This document shows, piece by piece, positions 8,285 to 17,330 of a stretch of DNA of 64,000 nt. The DNA lies in the NCBI GenBank assembly GCA_038531745.1, contig JBCBBJ010000001.1, positions 124,001 to 188,000 of the forward strand. The letters are read 5' to 3'. Origin of the DNA: CALLPQ01 sp038531745 (lineage in GTDB: Bacteria; Pseudomonadota; Alphaproteobacteria; Caulobacterales; Parvularculaceae). A program made the translations under genes and the position numbers. Position 1 is the first letter of the stretch. Every line of letters starts with the position of its first letter. Below the pieces are notes generated by a model. That model saw only the letters and a program-made list of their open reading frames with translations, was not told the origin of the DNA and did not search any database.

Positions 8285-9592
8285 ATGAGCCACGAATCCA
8301 CCTATGTTCCCGGAACCGCCGTCGAGCGTTGGCTCGATAAACGCCTGCCTATTGTGCGGCTTGGCTATGACAGTTTCGTCGACTTTCCCACACCGAAAAA
8401 CCTGAATTACTGGTACACGTTTGGCGGCATCCTTGCGATCTGCCTCGTGGTGCAGATTGTGACGGGCGTTGTCCTGGCCATGCATTACACGGCCCATGTT
8501 GATCACGCTTTTGACAGCGTTGAGAAAATTATGCGTGACGTGAATTATGGCTGGCTGATGCGCTATGTGCACGCAAATGGCGCGTCCATGTTTTTCATCG
8601 CTGTCTATCTGCACATGTTCCGGGGTCTTTATTACGGATCTTATAAAGAACCGCGGGAAGTGTTGTGGATCCTTGGTGTTGTGATCTTCCTCTTAATGAT
8701 GGCGACAGCCTTCATGGGATATGTACTACCCTGGGGTCAGATGTCATTCTGGGGCGCGACCGTGATTACGTCGCTCTTCGGCGCCGTGCCTGTGGTTGGC
8801 GATAGTATCAAAACCCTCTTGTGGGGTGGGTTCTCCGTTGATAACCCGACGCTCAACCGCTTTTTCAGCCTCCACTATCTGATGCCGTTTGCGATTGCCG
8901 GTGTTGTGGTGTTGCACGTTTGGGCGCTGCACATTCCTGGCAATAACAATCCTACCGGTCTTGATGTGAAATCGAAAAAAGACACGGTCCCGTTTCACCC
9001 CTATTACACGGTGAAAGACGGGTTCGCGATTGCTCTGTTTATGACGATGTTTGCGGTCTTTGTATTCTATTTGCCGAATGCGCTCGGGCATCCAGACAAT
9101 TATATCAAGGCTGACCCGCTGGTGACGCCGGCGCACATCGTGCCTGAATGGTACTTCCTGCCATTTTACGCGATGTTGCGGGCGATCACCTTTGACATTC
9201 TGTTCATCCCGGCAAAACTTGGCGGTGTGATTGTGATGTTCTCGTCGATCCTTGTGTTGTTTGTCCTGCCTTGGCTCGACACCTCCAAGGTGCGCTCGAT
9301 GCGTTACCGTCCTATTGCAAAATTGTGGTTCGTCGTCTTTGTGATTGACTGCGTCTTACTCGGCTGGCTGGGTCAAAAACCGGCGGAGGGCATCTATGTC
9401 TTCCTGTCGCAGATTTCGACGCTCTATTATTTTGCGTTTTTCCTCGTGATCTTACCGGTCCTGGGCGTCATGGAAACGCCGTCGCCCATGCCTAAATCGA
9501 TTGCCGACTCGGTATTGAAAAAGGCTAAATCGGTCGCGGCGCCGCTTACCGATGGCGGCGACGCCAAGCCTCAGGCGGTGCCCGCCGAATAG
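8285..9592 (+). CDS. petB: cytochrome b subunit of the bc1 complex
   Basis: Inner-membrane diheme subunit that forms the quinol-oxidising and quinone-reducing sites. The 435 residues and roughly eight or nine hydrophobic helices fit the family. The Qo-site segments are GYVLPWGQMSFWGATVITSL and the PEWYF motif; haem-ligating histidines lie in helices B and D (for example near AMHYTAH and VVVLHVWALH). A 30-residue charged C-terminal tail follows the last helix. An aagaggaccatc ribosome binding site precedes the ATG. It works with PetA and PetC in aerobic respiration. Confidence 0.98.
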   Translation: MSHESTYVPGTAVERWLDKRLPIVRLGYDSFVDFPTPKNLNYWYTFGGILAICLVVQIVTGVVLAMHYTAHVDHAFDSVEKIMRDVNYGWLMRYVHANGASMFFIAVYLHMFRGLYYGSYKEPREVLWILGVVIFLLMMATAFMGYVLPWGQMSFWGATVITSLFGAVPVVGDSIKTLLWGGFSVDNPTLNRFFSLHYLMPFAIAGVVVLHVWALHIPGNNNPTGLDVKSKKDTVPFHPYYTVKDGFAIALFMTMFAVFVFYLPNALGHPDNYIKADPLVTPAHIVPEWYFLPFYAMLRAITFDILFIPAKLGGVIVMFSSILVLFVLPWLDTSKVRSMRYRPIAKLWFVVFVIDCVLLGWLGQKPAEGIYVFLSQISTLYYFAFFLVILPVLGVMETPSPMPKSIADSVLKKAKSVAAPLTDGGDAKPQAVPAE

Positions 9593-9621
9593 CGGGCATC
9601 CCTCTTTCCTTCTCTTTTTCG

Positions 9622-10578
9622 TTGAGGACGACACACATGACACATGTTTCGGGTTTATCTCTGGTCCGTACACTGACCGCTGGCCTTATGGCGCTGAGTG
9701 TTATGGCCATGCCTGGCGCGGCATTGGCAGCTGGCGGAAAGACCAAGGAGCTGAAGCACAATCACTGGTCGTTTGACGGTGTCTTTGGCAAATATGACAA
9801 GGAAGCGGTGCAACGCGGCTGGCAGGTGTACAGCGAGGTTTGCTCAAACTGTCATTCCATTGAACAGCTTTCTTTCCGAAACCTTGGTCAAAAAGGCGGG
9901 CCTTTTTACATGGCTCAATGTCCCGCTGGCGCGCCGGAAAGCCTTGATTGCTCAAACCCGAATGATAACCCGGTCGTCCAGAAAATTGCCGAGGATTACA
10001 AATTTCAGGTAACCGACGGTCCCGACGAATCTGGTGACATGTTTGAACGTGCACCGGGTTCCTCCGATAAGATCCCCGGTCCGTACCCCAATAAACAATT
10101 GGCGCGGGTTTCCAATAATGGTGCCTTGCCGCCGGACATGTCATTGCTGGCCAAAGCGCGTCACCATGGCCCGGACTATATCTACAGCCTGCTCCAGGGG
10201 TATAAAGAGGTGCCCGACACGGTGGAGGTTGCGCCGGGGCAATATTACAATGAGTATTATCCAGGTGATATGTCCTTGCTGGTGAAGGAAGAATATCGCG
10301 ATGCGGAAGGCCACATCCTTAAAGATGTGAAAGTGCCCTATGGCGGTGTCTTTGCCATGGCCCAGCCCATTTATGATGAGCAGGTGGATTACGCCGACGA
10401 AAGTGTACCCGAAACCATCGATCAATATGCCAGTGACGTGTCAGAGTTTTTGATGTGGGCGGCTGAACCAAAATTAGAAGCGCGCAAACAGTTAGGCATG
10501 ATGTCGGTGATTTATCTGCTGATCCTGACGGGTCTTTTATACTGGTCCTACCGAGAAATCTGGTCGAAAGATCACTAG
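9622..10578 (+). CDS. petC: cytochrome c1
   Basis: Periplasmic, membrane-anchored haem c subunit of the bc1 complex that passes electrons to soluble cytochrome c. The 318-residue product has a signal peptide (through about residue 36, ...GAALAAG), the covalent haem motif CSNCH, a distal ligand region around PPDMSLLAKARHHGPDY, and a C-terminal anchor (IYLLILTGLLYWSYREIW). It is the last gene of the pet operon and is followed by a strong terminator. Confidence 0.98.
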   Translation: MRTTHMTHVSGLSLVRTLTAGLMALSVMAMPGAALAAGGKTKELKHNHWSFDGVFGKYDKEAVQRGWQVYSEVCSNCHSIEQLSFRNLGQKGGPFYMAQCPAGAPESLDCSNPNDNPVVQKIAEDYKFQVTDGPDESGDMFERAPGSSDKIPGPYPNKQLARVSNNGALPPDMSLLAKARHHGPDYIYSLLQGYKEVPDTVEVAPGQYYNEYYPGDMSLLVKEEYRDAEGHILKDVKVPYGGVFAMAQPIYDEQVDYADESVPETIDQYASDVSEFLMWAAEPKLEARKQLGMMSVIYLLILTGLLYWSYREIWSKDH

Positions 10579-10688
10579 GGTTGCCCAACCCTAATGGGAC
10601 GGTGGCACCCGCGAAAGGGGATCACCGGCACTGAAAACGGGCTTGGTTAACGCCCATTACGGCATATCGAGACAAATCAAACCAATTC

Positions 10689-10716
10689 AAAGCGGGCTTT
10701 TTAAGCCCGCTTTTTT
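10689..10716 (+). terminator. intrinsic terminator of the petABC operon
   Basis: An 11-bp perfect stem (aaagcgggctt / aagcccgcttt) with a 3-base loop runs into six or more T residues about 110 bases after the petC stop. This is a textbook Rho-independent terminator. Confidence 0.88.
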
Positions 10717-10763
10717 ATTGCTGTTGCGGGGGCAAAAAAGACAACGCAACAGGATGGTCATCC

Positions 10764-11309
10764 ATGGCCTCACTCAATAGTTTTATCGCGATCACCATGT
10801 TGCTCGCCGGGGTTGGCTATCCCCCGCCCAGTGAGCGTGACATTCTTGACGTGATGCAACGGCGTTTCCACGTGGCATCTGGGGGTTTTCTCGATCCCTT
10901 TGCCCACACGGAGAGTTATGAGTTTCGCTATAACAATTACCCTGTCGATGTGTCACTGCTCAGCTGTGAGCCCTTTATCGGGCTTATAGGCGATCCGAAA
11001 TATCGCGCTGATCAGCATCGCAACGGCTATAACTGCCTCATTGAGATGAATTCCTATGCGGTGCCGTCGTTCAAGCTTTACGGCGTTTTTGTTTATACGG
11101 GTACGGAGTGGCGCTATACCGGTGAAGACAAACCACGCAGCATCCGGCCCCAGGAGTTTCTCAACCGCCAGCACTCGCGGGGCCGTGGCCGCACGATCCT
11201 GAAACCGGGTTCCTTACCCTATGACGGCTTTCCCTCTGATCCGTTCAATGATGTGCCCTCGCCCTATGATGATCTCCTAACCATCGATCCGATTGCGACA
11301 CCGTTTTAG
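10764..11309 (+). CDS. hypothetical exported protein
   Basis: A 181-residue protein with a short hydrophobic N-terminus (residues about 5-18) ending in a plausible cleavage region, then a mature part rich in aromatic residues, Pro and Asp. Two cysteines (LLSCEP and YNCLIE) could form a disulfide. The C-terminus is proline/aspartate rich and disordered-looking. No family recognised. It stands alone between the petC terminator and zwf. Confidence 0.65.
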   Translation: MASLNSFIAITMLLAGVGYPPPSERDILDVMQRRFHVASGGFLDPFAHTESYEFRYNNYPVDVSLLSCEPFIGLIGDPKYRADQHRNGYNCLIEMNSYAVPSFKLYGVFVYTGTEWRYTGEDKPRSIRPQEFLNRQHSRGRGRTILKPGSLPYDGFPSDPFNDVPSPYDDLLTIDPIATPF

Positions 11310-11451
11310 GAAGGCCCGGGATCAATTTTTGCACCGGCCACGACCAGCCGCTTGCGTCGGTCAAAAAAACCCTGATAGCTACTGTCTTGCATTTTACCCA
11401 TCGGTTCGTTTTGCCATGGACCGGCGGTGCACCTGACAGGATCGTAGAGGC

Positions 11452-12945
11452 ATGGCCCAGGAAAAAACCACGTCGGCGCAGCTTATTCCAGTCACCAGTT
11501 TTGACCTTGTGGTATTTGGAGCTGCCGGTGACCTGGCGTTGCGCAAACTGGTGCCCGCCCTTTTTCACCGCTGGCGCGATGGGCAAATACCGCCGGACTC
11601 GCGCATTGTGGGCGCATCACGCACGGCGCTTAGCCACGAAGCGTACCGGGCGCTGGCCTTGTCCAGTTTTGAAAAATTTCATCCCAAAGAAACCATCGAC
11701 CCGCAGGAATGGGCCCGGTTCGCTGAGCAGCTTTTTTATGTGGAGCTTGACGCCATGGATGCGGCAAGCGATTGGCCCGCCCTCAAAGCCCTATTGGACC
11801 CGGACGGGGCCCGCCAGCGGATATTCTATCTTGCCTTGCCGCCCGCGCTTTTTGGGGGTGTGTGTCAAAACCTGCAGCAACAGGGCTTGAAATCCTCCGG
11901 CGCACGCATCGTCCTGGAAAAACCAATCGGGACTGATCTTGCCTCCGCGCGCGCCGTTAATGATGCGGTGGGCGCCGTTTTTGATGAAGATGCGATCTTC
12001 CGTATTGACCATTATCTCGGCAAAGAGACAGTTCAGAATCTGATTGTTCTCCGCTTTATGAACTCGTTGTTTGAGCCCGTGTGGAACGCCAATGTGATCG
12101 ACCATATCGAGATCACCGTCGCTGAAGCCATCGGGGCGGGCGGGCGCGCGAGCTATTATGACCAGGCCGGAGCGTTGCGCGATATGGTGCAAAACCATCT
12201 TCTCCAGCTTTTGTGTCTGGTGGCCATGGAGCCCCCCCTGGACTTAAACCCCGATACGGTTCGCGATGAAAAGATTAAGGTCCTAAAGGCGCTAAGGCCC
12301 ATGACCCCCGCAACGGTTCGCGACAACACCGTACGCGGACAATATGGTGATGGCGCCAGCGACGGCGCGGCGGTGCCCAGCTATGCAAGTGAATTGGGCG
12401 ATAGCTCCCAGACGGAAACCTTTGTGGCCATTCGAGCCAATATTGATAACTGGCGCTGGCGCGGCCTACCAATTTACTTGCGGACCGGAAAACGCATGAC
12501 CGGTCGGCGTTCTGAAATCATTATCCAGTTCAAAAATGTCGCCCATCCTTTAATCCCCGGTGGCCGCGACGACGTGGAGCCGGTACGCCTCATTATCCGC
12601 CTACAGCCCGATGAGGGGATGCGGTTAATGGTGATGACCAAAGACCCGGGTCCGGGCGGCATGCGCTTGCGTTATGTGCCGCTTAATCTCAGCTATGCAG
12701 ATGCGTTTGAGGCCCGCTATCCCGATGCCTATGAGCGGTTGTTGATGGCGGTTGTGCGCGGCGATCTTGCCCTGTTTATGCGCCGTGATGAGGTTGAGGC
12801 TGCGTGGCAGTGGGTGGATGGCATATTAGAGGCCTGGGCCGGAGATAAAACGCCAACCCACACCTATGCGGCGGGTACGGATGGTCCGGCGCAGTCTTCT
12901 ATGTTGCTTGATCGCGATGGCCGGGGTTGGTTTGATGGCCAGTAG
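11452..12945 (+). CDS. zwf: glucose-6-phosphate 1-dehydrogenase
   Basis: Oxidises glucose-6-phosphate to 6-phosphogluconolactone with reduction of NAD(P)+, opening the Entner-Doudoroff and oxidative pentose phosphate routes. The 497 residues match the family. The nucleotide-binding loop is GAAGDLALRKLVPAL (GxxGDLxxRKLxPxL) and the active-site signature RIDHYLGKE starts at residue 184, with EKPIG just before. First gene of zwf-pgl-edd-glk. Its end overlaps pgl by 11 bases. Confidence 0.97.
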   Translation: MAQEKTTSAQLIPVTSFDLVVFGAAGDLALRKLVPALFHRWRDGQIPPDSRIVGASRTALSHEAYRALALSSFEKFHPKETIDPQEWARFAEQLFYVELDAMDAASDWPALKALLDPDGARQRIFYLALPPALFGGVCQNLQQQGLKSSGARIVLEKPIGTDLASARAVNDAVGAVFDEDAIFRIDHYLGKETVQNLIVLRFMNSLFEPVWNANVIDHIEITVAEAIGAGGRASYYDQAGALRDMVQNHLLQLLCLVAMEPPLDLNPDTVRDEKIKVLKALRPMTPATVRDNTVRGQYGDGASDGAAVPSYASELGDSSQTETFVAIRANIDNWRWRGLPIYLRTGKRMTGRRSEIIIQFKNVAHPLIPGGRDDVEPVRLIIRLQPDEGMRLMVMTKDPGPGGMRLRYVPLNLSYADAFEARYPDAYERLLMAVVRGDLALFMRRDEVEAAWQWVDGILEAWAGDKTPTHTYAAGTDGPAQSSMLLDRDGRGWFDGQ

Positions 12946-13684
12946 CGCAATCCCAAGCCTGATCCGCTTTGCCGACAGACAGGCCATGGCATCACGGGTT
13001 GCCGATCTGGTGGCGGCTGCCCTTCGCGCCGGTATGGGTGCGCCGGGCAATGGAGAGCCGGGTGCCGTTACACAACCAGCACGGCTTCTTGTCTCCGGTG
13101 GGTCAACACCGGCGGCTTTCTACCGCGAATTGGCCAGCCGAACGCTCGCATGGGCGGATGTAGCGGTGGGTCTCGTTGATGAACGTTGGGTGCCGCCATC
13201 CGCAGACGGATCAAATGAGACTTTCGTGCGTGAAACATTGCTGACGCACAAGGCCCGCGCCGCCAGTTTTATCGGCATGTGGCACGCCGATGCCACACCA
13301 CTCGATGCCGCCGCCGATGTGGCCCATCGCTATGCGGGGTTCGCGAGGAGCGATTGTATCATTCTTGGTATGGGCAATGACGGGCATACCGCCTCCTGGT
13401 TTCCCCATGCGGAAGGTCTTGATCGCGCCCTTGATGATGACGCCGAAGCGCCCCTCGTCACCGCTGTGCGGGCCCATGAAAGTGACATCACCGGGGCCTA
13501 TCTTGATCGCATGACGGTGACGCTAAAAACCGTACTCGGCGCACGGCTTTGTATTCTTCTTTTGTCAGGCAACGAGAAAAAACAGGTTTTTGAAAGCGCG
13601 CTTTATCCAACATCAGCCGCGGCTATGCCGGTGCGAGCGCTCTTGGCGGCACGCAAAGATTTATGGGTATGCTGGGCACCGTAA
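12935..13684 (+). CDS. pgl: 6-phosphogluconolactonase
   Basis: Hydrolyses 6-phosphogluconolactone to 6-phosphogluconate. The 249 residues carry the NagB/DevB-type motifs SGGSTPAAFY, LVDERWVPP and GNDGHTASWFPHA. The start chosen (MASSAIPSLIRFADRQ) overlaps the last codons of zwf. The frame is open further into zwf, but that part is its shadow. Directly between zwf and edd, consistent with one metabolic operon. Confidence 0.94.
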   Translation: MASSAIPSLIRFADRQAMASRVADLVAAALRAGMGAPGNGEPGAVTQPARLLVSGGSTPAAFYRELASRTLAWADVAVGLVDERWVPPSADGSNETFVRETLLTHKARAASFIGMWHADATPLDAAADVAHRYAGFARSDCIILGMGNDGHTASWFPHAEGLDRALDDDAEAPLVTAVRAHESDITGAYLDRMTVTLKTVLGARLCILLLSGNEKKQVFESALYPTSAAAMPVRALLAARKDLWVCWAP

Positions 13685-13722
13685 TTGGCTGTGTGCCTCC
13701 GCGCGCAGAAAGGACGCCATAG

Positions 13723-15576
13723 ATGGCAGAGCTTCATCCGGAATTTGCCCGCGTCACCGAGCGGGTGCGCGCGCGTAGCCAGAAAACCCGCGCGCGTTAT
13801 GTGGCGCAAATGCGCGCCGCGGCGCAAGCTGGCCCGCACCGATCGTCGGTTTCGTGCGGTAATCTTGCCCATGCGGCGGCGGCCTGCGGCCCACAGGATA
13901 AAAAGCGCCTTGCCAAAGGCGAGGGGCCAAACATCGCCATTGTTACCGCCTATAATGACATGTTGTCCGCCCACCAACCATTGGGCACGTACCCTGAAAT
14001 CATCAAGGACGCCTTGCGGGAAATCGATGCGACGGCGCAAATTGCCGGCGGTGTGCCAGCCATGTGCGATGGTGTCACCCAGGGCATGCCTGGAATGGAT
14101 TTGTCGCTCTTCTCCCGCGATGTGATCGCCATGGCCACCGCTGTGTCGTTGTCGCACAATGTGTTTGACGGCGCCCTCATGCTCGGCGTTTGTGACAAGA
14201 TCGTACCGGGGCTTTTTATGGGGGCGGCGCGGTTTGGTCATTTGCCCATCGCGTTCCTGCCCGCCGGGCCCATGGCATCGGGCCTGTCCAATGATGAAAA
14301 GGTCCGTGTGCGTCAGGCCTATGCGGCCGGTGATGTGGGCCGCGAAGACTTACTCGCGGCGGAAAGCGCTAGCTATCATTCGCCCGGTACCTGCACATTT
14401 TATGGGACGGCCAATTCCAATCAGATGATGATGGAGATCATGGGCCTCCATGTGCCGGGTTCTGCCTTTGTTAATCCGGGTACGCCGTTGCGCGACGCCT
14501 ATGTGCGCGAGACGGCACGCCAGGTTGCGGCGACAACGGCGTTAGGCGAGACCTATACCCCTTTCTTCGAAGTGATTGATGAGCGCGCAATCTTGAATGC
14601 GGTTGTAGGCTTGCATGCCACGGGCGGATCAACCAACCACACCATTCATTTGATTGCCATGGCCCGGTCGGTGGGCGTCTACCTGAACTGGGATGATTTG
14701 TCGGACTTGTCGGCCATCACGCCAACCCTAAGCCGGATTTACCCCAATGGCTCGGCTGATGTGAACCATTTTCATGCCGCTGGCGGGCTCGGCTTTGTAA
14801 TCCGTGAGCTGATCGACCACGGCCTCTTGCATGAAGACGTGACAACCGTGATGGGCAAGGGGCTAGGCCACTATGGCGTCGATGGTCACCTTGATGGTGC
14901 GCGGCCCGGGCATCTGCGGTTTGAACCGGCGCTGGCGCACTCGGCTGACCTTGAAATTGTGCGCCCGGCCAGCGATCCGGTCTCGCCTACGGGCGGGCTT
15001 GTGCTGTTGTCGGGCAATGTGGGCCGCGCGGTGATCAAAGTCTCCGCCGTGGCAACCGACCGGCGTGTGATCACTGCACCGGCAATCGTCTTCAATAGTC
15101 AGCAGGACCTGATGGACAGGTTCAAAGCTGGTGCGTTGGAGCGGGACTTTGTGGCTGTCTTGCCGTTTCAGGGGCCAAAGGCAAACGGCATGCCCGAATT
15201 GCACAAGCTCAATCCGCCGCTGGGGGTCTTGCAACAAAAAGGCTTTAAGGTTGCTCTTATCACCGATGGGCGCATGTCCGGGGCAAGCGGCAAAGTGCCG
15301 TCGGCGATCCATTTAACACCCGAGGCGCTCGATGGTGGCACGATCGCACGTTTGCGCGATGGCGACGAGATCACACTGGATGCGCAGGCCGGTACTTTGA
15401 GCGTTGCGGTTGCGCCGGATGTGCTGGCCGCCCGTACGCCCATGGTACCTGATCTTGATATTGATCATTGGGGAACGGGCCGGGAGCTTTTTGCCGGTTT
15501 GCGCGCGCTCGTCACCGGTGCGGAGGAGGGGGCCATGACCCTCGCCCTGAAAGAGCGGCCCCATGACGTCGTCTGA
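13723..15576 (+). CDS. edd: phosphogluconate dehydratase
   Basis: Dehydrates 6-phosphogluconate to 2-keto-3-deoxy-6-phosphogluconate, the committing step of the Entner-Doudoroff pathway. The 617 residues match the IlvD/Edd family. Conserved segments include CGNLAHAAAACGPQDK, the CDGVTQGMPGM box, CDKIVPGLFMGAARF and the C-terminal TDGRMSGASGKVPSAIHL. The cysteines in the first three are in the positions expected for the Fe-S cluster. The partner aldolase eda is not next to it, and glk follows with a 14-base overlap. Confidence 0.97.
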   Translation: MAELHPEFARVTERVRARSQKTRARYVAQMRAAAQAGPHRSSVSCGNLAHAAAACGPQDKKRLAKGEGPNIAIVTAYNDMLSAHQPLGTYPEIIKDALREIDATAQIAGGVPAMCDGVTQGMPGMDLSLFSRDVIAMATAVSLSHNVFDGALMLGVCDKIVPGLFMGAARFGHLPIAFLPAGPMASGLSNDEKVRVRQAYAAGDVGREDLLAAESASYHSPGTCTFYGTANSNQMMMEIMGLHVPGSAFVNPGTPLRDAYVRETARQVAATTALGETYTPFFEVIDERAILNAVVGLHATGGSTNHTIHLIAMARSVGVYLNWDDLSDLSAITPTLSRIYPNGSADVNHFHAAGGLGFVIRELIDHGLLHEDVTTVMGKGLGHYGVDGHLDGARPGHLRFEPALAHSADLEIVRPASDPVSPTGGLVLLSGNVGRAVIKVSAVATDRRVITAPAIVFNSQQDLMDRFKAGALERDFVAVLPFQGPKANGMPELHKLNPPLGVLQQKGFKVALITDGRMSGASGKVPSAIHLTPEALDGGTIARLRDGDEITLDAQAGTLSVAVAPDVLAARTPMVPDLDIDHWGTGRELFAGLRALVTGAEEGAMTLALKERPHDVV

Positions 15577-16537
15577 TGCCATTCTTGTTGCCGATATTGG
15601 CGGCACCAATGCGCGGTTTGCCCTCGCCAAACCCGGCGCCGCGGGTGCGGGCGCTCTCGTGCTCGAAAACAGCCAAACCTTTCGCGCCGAAGATTTCGAG
15701 ACGGTGCGCGACGCCGCCGATGCTTTTCTTGAGTCCGTGAGCGAACGTCCGGCCCATGCCTGCTTTGCCGTGGCGGGGCCCGTAGATGCGGCGGTCATCC
15801 GCTTTACCAATTCACCGTGGCAGATTGATCGCGCCCGCATTCGCGATGGCTTAAAGCTTGCGCAGTTCCATGTGGTCAATGATTTCGAGGCTTTGGCCTC
15901 CGGCATTCCCACACTGACGGATGACGACACCGTTACCGTCCATGCGGCCGCTGGCGACCCCGCAGCGCCATCGCTGGTGTTAGGCCCGGGCACAGGGCTG
16001 GGTCAGGCGTTGCTGGTGCGCGCGGCAAACGAAACCATGGTCATCGCCACCGAGGGCGGGCACAAGACATTTGCACCGCGTACGGATGAGCAGATTGAGG
16101 TGATGCGGTTTATTGCGCGCGAACACCCCCGCGTATCGGTGGAGCGGCTTTTGTCTGGCCGCGGGCTTGTGAATATCCACCGGGCGCTTTGCGCGATTTC
16201 CGGCACACAGCGTATTTCCCTCCAGGCCGATGAGATCACCCGTGCGGCCATTGATGAGACCTACCCCATTGCCCAGCGGGCGGTGGCGCTTTTCTGTGCA
16301 ATTTTGGGTGATGTGGCGGGTGACGCCGTATTGAGTAGCGGCGCGCGCGGCGGGGTCATGTTGGGTGGGGGCATTCTGCCGCGTATCAAGGATCTCTTTC
16401 TGGCCAGTGAGTTTACAGTGCACTTCACCGATAAAGGGCGTATGCGTCCTTATCTTGAGGCTGTGCCGGTGCGCCTAATCGTGCGCGACGGTGTTGCTCT
16501 TCTTGGTGCCGGGGCCCTGGCCCTAAAAGCCCGATAG
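15563..16537 (+). CDS. glk: glucokinase
   Basis: ATP-dependent phosphorylation of glucose to glucose-6-phosphate. The 324 residues belong to the bacterial Glk (ROK-unrelated, E. coli-like) family: phosphate-binding VADIGGTNARFALA at the N-terminus, VNDFEALASG with the catalytic Asp, LGPGTGLGQAL, ATEGGHKTFAPRT, and GGVMLGGGILPRI near the end. It starts inside the end of edd. Having zwf, pgl, edd and glk together means intracellular glucose goes to KDPG in four steps encoded by one unit. Confidence 0.97.
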   Translation: MTSSDAILVADIGGTNARFALAKPGAAGAGALVLENSQTFRAEDFETVRDAADAFLESVSERPAHACFAVAGPVDAAVIRFTNSPWQIDRARIRDGLKLAQFHVVNDFEALASGIPTLTDDDTVTVHAAAGDPAAPSLVLGPGTGLGQALLVRAANETMVIATEGGHKTFAPRTDEQIEVMRFIAREHPRVSVERLLSGRGLVNIHRALCAISGTQRISLQADEITRAAIDETYPIAQRAVALFCAILGDVAGDAVLSSGARGGVMLGGGILPRIKDLFLASEFTVHFTDKGRMRPYLEAVPVRLIVRDGVALLGAGALALKAR

Positions 16538-16676
16538 GCGCTGGACTGATCCCTCAAATTGATGAGCGATGCCGCGACATTTTCACCCTATTGCCGTCTT
16601 ATGATCGAGCTGCGGTGTTGCCTCCCTGGCAATGTGTCTATGCCCATAGGCAGGGTAAAAAAGGATAAGCAATCTC

Positions 16677-17330
16677 GTGCTGCGCGTTGAAAATATTCAT
16701 AAATCCTACACGACCCCGCTTGGCCCCTTAAAGGTGCTCGCCGGGGTTAGCATGACCATTGCGGAGGGGGAGACGCTGGCGCTCACCGGTGAAAGCGGGT
16801 CGGGCAAGTCGACCTTGTTGCATCTGATTGGCGGGCTGGACAGTGTTGACGAGGGGTCGATCCATGTGGGTGGCAAACTGATCAGTCGTCAGAGCGAGGC
16901 AGAGCGCGCAGCCATGCGGCGCACACAGATCGGTCTCATTTTTCAGCAGTTTAATCTTATCCCCAGCCTCACGGTTGGAGAGAATATTGCGTTTCAGGCG
17001 CGTCTTGCCGGTTGCCGCGATGCAGCGTGGGAGCAAACGCTTATGGCGCGTCTTGGTCTCGATGATCTTGGTACGCGCTATCCTGAACAGCTATCGGGCG
17101 GCCAGCAGCAACGTGTTGCCATCGCGCGCACTCTGGCGGCAAAACCGCCTTTGATCCTCGCCGATGAACCGACGGGTAACCTTGACGAAGCAACGGGAGA
17201 TGCAGTTTTGACCGTGGCCCTTGATCTTGCCCGCGATACCAAAGCGGCGTTTTTGATGGTGACCCATTCCACTCGCCTCGCGGACCGGCTTGACCGGCGG
17301 GTGCATCTCACCGGGGGGCAGGTTGCCTAA
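16677..17330 (+). CDS. ABC transporter ATP-binding protein, LolD/MacB type
   Basis: A 217-residue cytoplasmic ATPase with Walker A GESGSGKST, Q-loop FQQFNL, signature LSGGQQQR, Walker B LILADEPTGNLD and an H-loop at MVTHS. The GTG start is preceded by a purine-rich aaaaaaggat. The stop shares one base with the start of the permease, so the two form a translationally coupled pair. With the lipocalin gene downstream it resembles the attEFGH-type export systems rather than a true LolCDE lipoprotein system. Confidence 0.95.
   Translation: MLRVENIHKSYTTPLGPLKVLAGVSMTIAEGETLALTGESGSGKSTLLHLIGGLDSVDEGSIHVGGKLISRQSEAERAAMRRTQIGLIFQQFNLIPSLTVGENIAFQARLAGCRDAAWEQTLMARLGLDDLGTRYPEQLSGGQQQRVAIARTLAAKPPLILADEPTGNLDEATGDAVLTVALDLARDTKAAFLMVTHSTRLADRLDRRVHLTGGQVA

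Noticed and set aside
15313..15993. Minus-strand frame of 226 codons opposite edd and glk
   Set aside because: Antisense to conserved coding sequence, Ser/Ala/Arg-biased, no domain.
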